From: Spongiibacter taiwanensis
GTDB taxonomy: Bacteria > Pseudomonadota > Gammaproteobacteria > Pseudomonadales > Spongiibacteraceae
Length of the DNA stretch: 64,000 bases
NCBI RefSeq assembly: GCF_023702635.1
Contig: NZ_CP098455.1
Coordinates: 3,348,001-3,412,000, forward strand
Reading direction: 5' to 3'
Part shown: positions 61,992 to 64,000 of the stretch, one piece after another
Position numbering within the stretch: position 1 is the first letter of the stretch
How the letters are laid out: the number at the start of each line of letters is the position of its first letter
Position numbers and translations under genes: made by a program
Notes under the pieces: model-generated
Database searches by the model: none
What the model was told of the DNA's origin: nothing
What the model saw: the letters and a program-made list of their open reading frames with translations, nothing else

Positions 61992-62950
61992 CCCGGCGCG
62001 GTGAAATCAACAAAGGTCTCGCAAATAATCTGACTGCTGGGGGCGCCCGCCAAAAAACAGCAGCGCTTCATTGCCGACACAAACTCCTCGCTGCCGCAGA
62101 CATAGATATTGTGTCCCCGCAGGGACGCAAAGCGCTGACGTATGCCCTGAGTGATTTCCTCGTAAGGGGCTTCATCATTGCCACTGCGATAACTTTCATA
62201 CTGCCAATGGCTAAAGCGTTCGCGGGCCTGGGCCAACACCGGTTGACCGTAGTAGTTGTGTGACCGGCTGGTACACAAGAAATCCACCTGACTGCCGGGG
62301 AGCCCCCCTTCAATTTCCCTGGCAATCGCAAGGAGAGGGGCAAGCCCCGTTCCCTCGGCGAGCATCAGGAATTTATCGTCCAGGAGTTCACTGCGATGGC
62401 CGAACTCGCCCAAAGGTCCCTGGATTTGCAGGCTGTCGCCAAGGTTAATCTCTTGGGTCAGGGCTTCGCTGAGATAGCCGCCGGGGTGACGCCGTACATG
62501 AAGCTCGGCATACAGATCCTCACTGGCGAGATTCGCAATGGAGTAGCTGCGGGTTTGCTCTTTTCCCGGCAGCCAGAGATTAATGTACTGACCAGCTTTC
62601 CAGGTGATACGACTGCTGAGTTTCAAAACATAGACGGATTCACTCAGCTGCTCTCGGCTGATGAGGGTGGCGTTGGTGCGCAGTGCTGACGCCGCAATGG
62701 GGCTGACCTCGAGTGTCTCGGTGGGATAACACTGGCAGGCCAATAGCAGGCCCCGGTTGCGATCGGGGATACTCAGACCCGTTTGCGCAGATTTATCGAT
62801 GTTTCCTGATTTCAACTGCAATAGACAGGATTGGCAGGCGCCCGCCCGGCAACCATGGGGAAGGGCGTATCCGCTGTCGAGCAGGCAGTCGAGCAAGTTC
62901 TGGTCTGCACCACAGTCTAGGCTGGCCCCCTTAAAAAGTATCTTTGTCAT
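61967..62950 (-). CDS. Ferredoxin-domain NAD(P)H:flavin oxidoreductase
   Basis: A 327-residue electron-transfer protein. The N-terminal plant-type [2Fe-2S] domain (C34-x4-C39-x2-C42 and a fourth Cys near 72; HGCRAGACQSC) is followed by an FNR-like FAD domain (RSYSIANL) and an NAD(P)-binding domain (GTGLAPLLAI, YVCGSEE). This layout is that of reductases of oxygenases and CDP-6-deoxyglucoseen reductase-type proteins. It is far from the Rieske gene, so a partnership is only a possibility. Confidence 0.85.
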   Translation of the reverse strand: MTKILFKGASLDCGADQNLLDCLLDSGYALPHGCRAGACQSCLLQLKSGNIDKSAQTGLSIPDRNRGLLLACQCYPTETLEVSPIAASALRTNATLISREQLSESVYVLKLSSRITWKAGQYINLWLPGKEQTRSYSIANLASEDLYAELHVRRHPGGYLSEALTQEINLGDSLQIQGPLGEFGHRSELLDDKFLMLAEGTGLAPLLAIAREIEGGLPGSQVDFLCTSRSHNYYGQPVLAQARERFSHWQYESYRSGNDEAPYEEITQGIRQRFASLRGHNIYVCGSEEFVSAMKRCCFLAGAPSSQIICETFVDFTAPGQSRAQPM

Positions 62951-63089
62951 CCCGCTGCACTTTCATTTCTACGACTAGTCCTAGATGATCCGGTTTTGCG
63001 CCTCTATTAGCAATGCGGCGGTACAGTTCCCTTGTGCAGTCGAGACGAATTCGGCGCGTGTCGACGGTTTTGAAGGAGGGTGGCGGAAA

Positions 63090-63764
63090 GTGGATGACCA
63101 GATATTGCGCTCGTGGCAGAAAAACGTAGATCCTTGGTGTACCGCCGTGCGAGAGGAGCAAATCGCCAGCCGCCGCGAGGTCACCAATCGGGCGATTGTC
63201 GATGCAGTTCGGGCACTCAGCCCGGCCACTGTCCTTGATGTGGGATGTGGCGAGGGGTGGTTGTTGCGCGCCCTCGCCGCTGACGGTATTCGAGGCTTTG
63301 GGATCGATGGCGTTCCCGCCTTGGTCGAGCGCGCTGCAGCGCTTGGCGGCGGCGAGTTTTCCACTATGACCTATGCCGAGTTTGGCGCTGGTGGCTGGCG
63401 CCAACCGGTGGACCTGGCGGTGTTTAATTTTTCGCTGTTAGGTGAAGGCGAGTGTGAAGCCGCGCTGGCGGCGGTTGCCAAGGTGTTAACGGCGCAAGGT
63501 CGCTGTCTGATTCAGACACTTCATCCGGCCTTCTGCGGGTATGGCGAGGATTATCAGTCCGGTTGGCGAGAAGGATCTTGGGCGGGCTTTGATCTGGCAT
63601 TTACCGATCCGCATCCCTGGTATTACCGCACGTTAAGTGACTGGTTCGCGTTGTTCTTGCGGGTGGGCCTCCGCCTCGGAGGGGTGCGCGAGCCTGCCAG
63701 ATCAGCCGGGAGCCGGCCGGCATCCATTATTTTTGAATTGGAAAGGGCATGGACTAATGGGTAA
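63090..63764 (+). CDS. Class I SAM-dependent methyltransferase
   Basis: A 224-residue enzyme with SAM motif I ATVLDVGCGEGWLLR and the following acidic GIDGVP. The C-terminal part (QTLHPAFCG, DPHPWYYRTLSDWFALF) has an aromatic pattern seen in small-molecule methyltransferases; the substrate is unknown. GTG 63090 follows GGAGGG; a longer in-frame start would overlap the divergent reductase promoter. It overlaps the next gene by 8 bases. Confidence 0.8.
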   Translation: MDDQILRSWQKNVDPWCTAVREEQIASRREVTNRAIVDAVRALSPATVLDVGCGEGWLLRALAADGIRGFGIDGVPALVERAAALGGGEFSTMTYAEFGAGGWRQPVDLAVFNFSLLGEGECEAALAAVAKVLTAQGRCLIQTLHPAFCGYGEDYQSGWREGSWAGFDLAFTDPHPWYYRTLSDWFALFLRVGLRLGGVREPARSAGSRPASIIFELERAWTNG

Positions 63765-64000
63765 CACACACAACAAGGTCGTGGGCTATTTACTGTGGGT
63801 ATTTGGCTTTATGGGCGCCCATCGCTTTTACTTCGGGCGCCCCATTAGCGGGACGATTTACTTTTTTACGCTGGGTCTGTTTTTGATCGGCTGGCTGGTT
63901 GACCTGTTTCTGATACCCGGGATGGATGCTGAGGCCGACAAGCGCTGGACCTCGGGTAGCACCAGTTACACGGTGGCCTGGGTGTTACTCACCTTTCTCG
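63757..64000 (+). CDS. TM2-domain protein (partial, runs off the window)
   Basis: The frame is open from ATG 63757 to the window end (81 codons, no stop). It begins MGNTHNKVVGYLLWVFGFMG and has the TM2 pattern AHRFYFGRPISGT and LIGWLVDLFLIPGM, two helices with a short turn. The start overlaps the methyltransferase stop. The C-terminus lies outside. Confidence 0.8.
   Translation, partial: MGNTHNKVVGYLLWVFGFMGAHRFYFGRPISGTIYFFTLGLFLIGWLVDLFLIPGMDAEADKRWTSGSTSYTVAWVLLTFL

Overview
The window looks like chromosome of a free-living, probably marine, gammaproteobacterium. The evidence is conserved gene orders and families rather than any search. The minus-strand run pepA-holC-small hypothetical gene-valS, divergent from lptF-lptG, matches the order I know from Pseudomonas. 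A FabY-type initiating ketosynthase, a FleQ-like activator, slyX, yciH and a three-gene pnt operon fit the same group. The Rieske oxygenase/GMC oxidoreductase/TonB-receptor content suggests Cellvibrionales (for example Spongiibacteraceae); that placement is inference. I see no phage, transposon, integron or CRISPR array.

Layout. 1-5.9 kb is a catabolic patch: Rieske oxygenase alpha subunit, adrenodoxin-type ferredoxin, GMC oxidoreductase and a TonB-dependent receptor. Ferredoxin and GMC oxidoreductase appear to share one operator inside two face-to-face promoters. 6-14.6 kb is the most unusual block. A lipoprotein with a collagen-like stretch is divergent from a tight operon of TonB-dependent receptor, periplasmic solute-binding-like protein and a 1043-residue hybrid histidine kinase. 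A perfect 36-bp palindrome lies inside that receptor gene. 14.6-18 kb is copper homeostasis (cueR, copA with a recognisable CueR-type promoter, DUF411 protein). 18-21.4 kb holds a TSUP permease and redox genes (GST, glutathione peroxidase, OhrR-like regulator). 21.4-24.3 kb is pntAA-pntAB-pntB.

24.7-33.8 kb holds a MASE1-CHASE histidine kinase, CvfB-like S1 protein, a GlxA-type AraC regulator divergent from fabY, a PilZ protein, a nitroreductase, a dienoyl-CoA isomerase-like protein and an acyltransferase. 33.8-37.2 kb has an OxyR-like LysR regulator divergent from a carbonic anhydrase-SulP pair, which suggests bicarbonate uptake. 37.2-39.6 kb has an OprO/P-type porin behind a textbook triple Pho box, a structured AT-rich intergenic region with DnaA-box matches, and queD. 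39.8-41.5 kb carries tRNA-Val, tRNA-Asp, tRNA-Arg and gpt. 41.7-48.2 kb holds a FleQ-like activator, yciH, slyX, a membrane-anchored cold-shock-domain protein, an SDR enzyme, a PAS histidine kinase and a cspA-family gene. 48.5-56.1 kb is the housekeeping valS/holC/pepA/lptFG block. 56.1-64 kb has an RDD protein, a secreted unknown, an OmpR-type two-component pair, a proline-rich repeat protein, an EAL phosphodiesterase overlapping a gamma-glutamylcyclotransferase-like gene, a ferredoxin reductase, a methyltransferase and a TM2-domain gene cut by the window end.

Regulation is a recurring theme. There are three large histidine kinases without an adjacent response-regulator gene plus one complete two-component pair, and several intergenic dyads that look like operators. 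Functions are read from motifs and remembered family features; no database search was possible.
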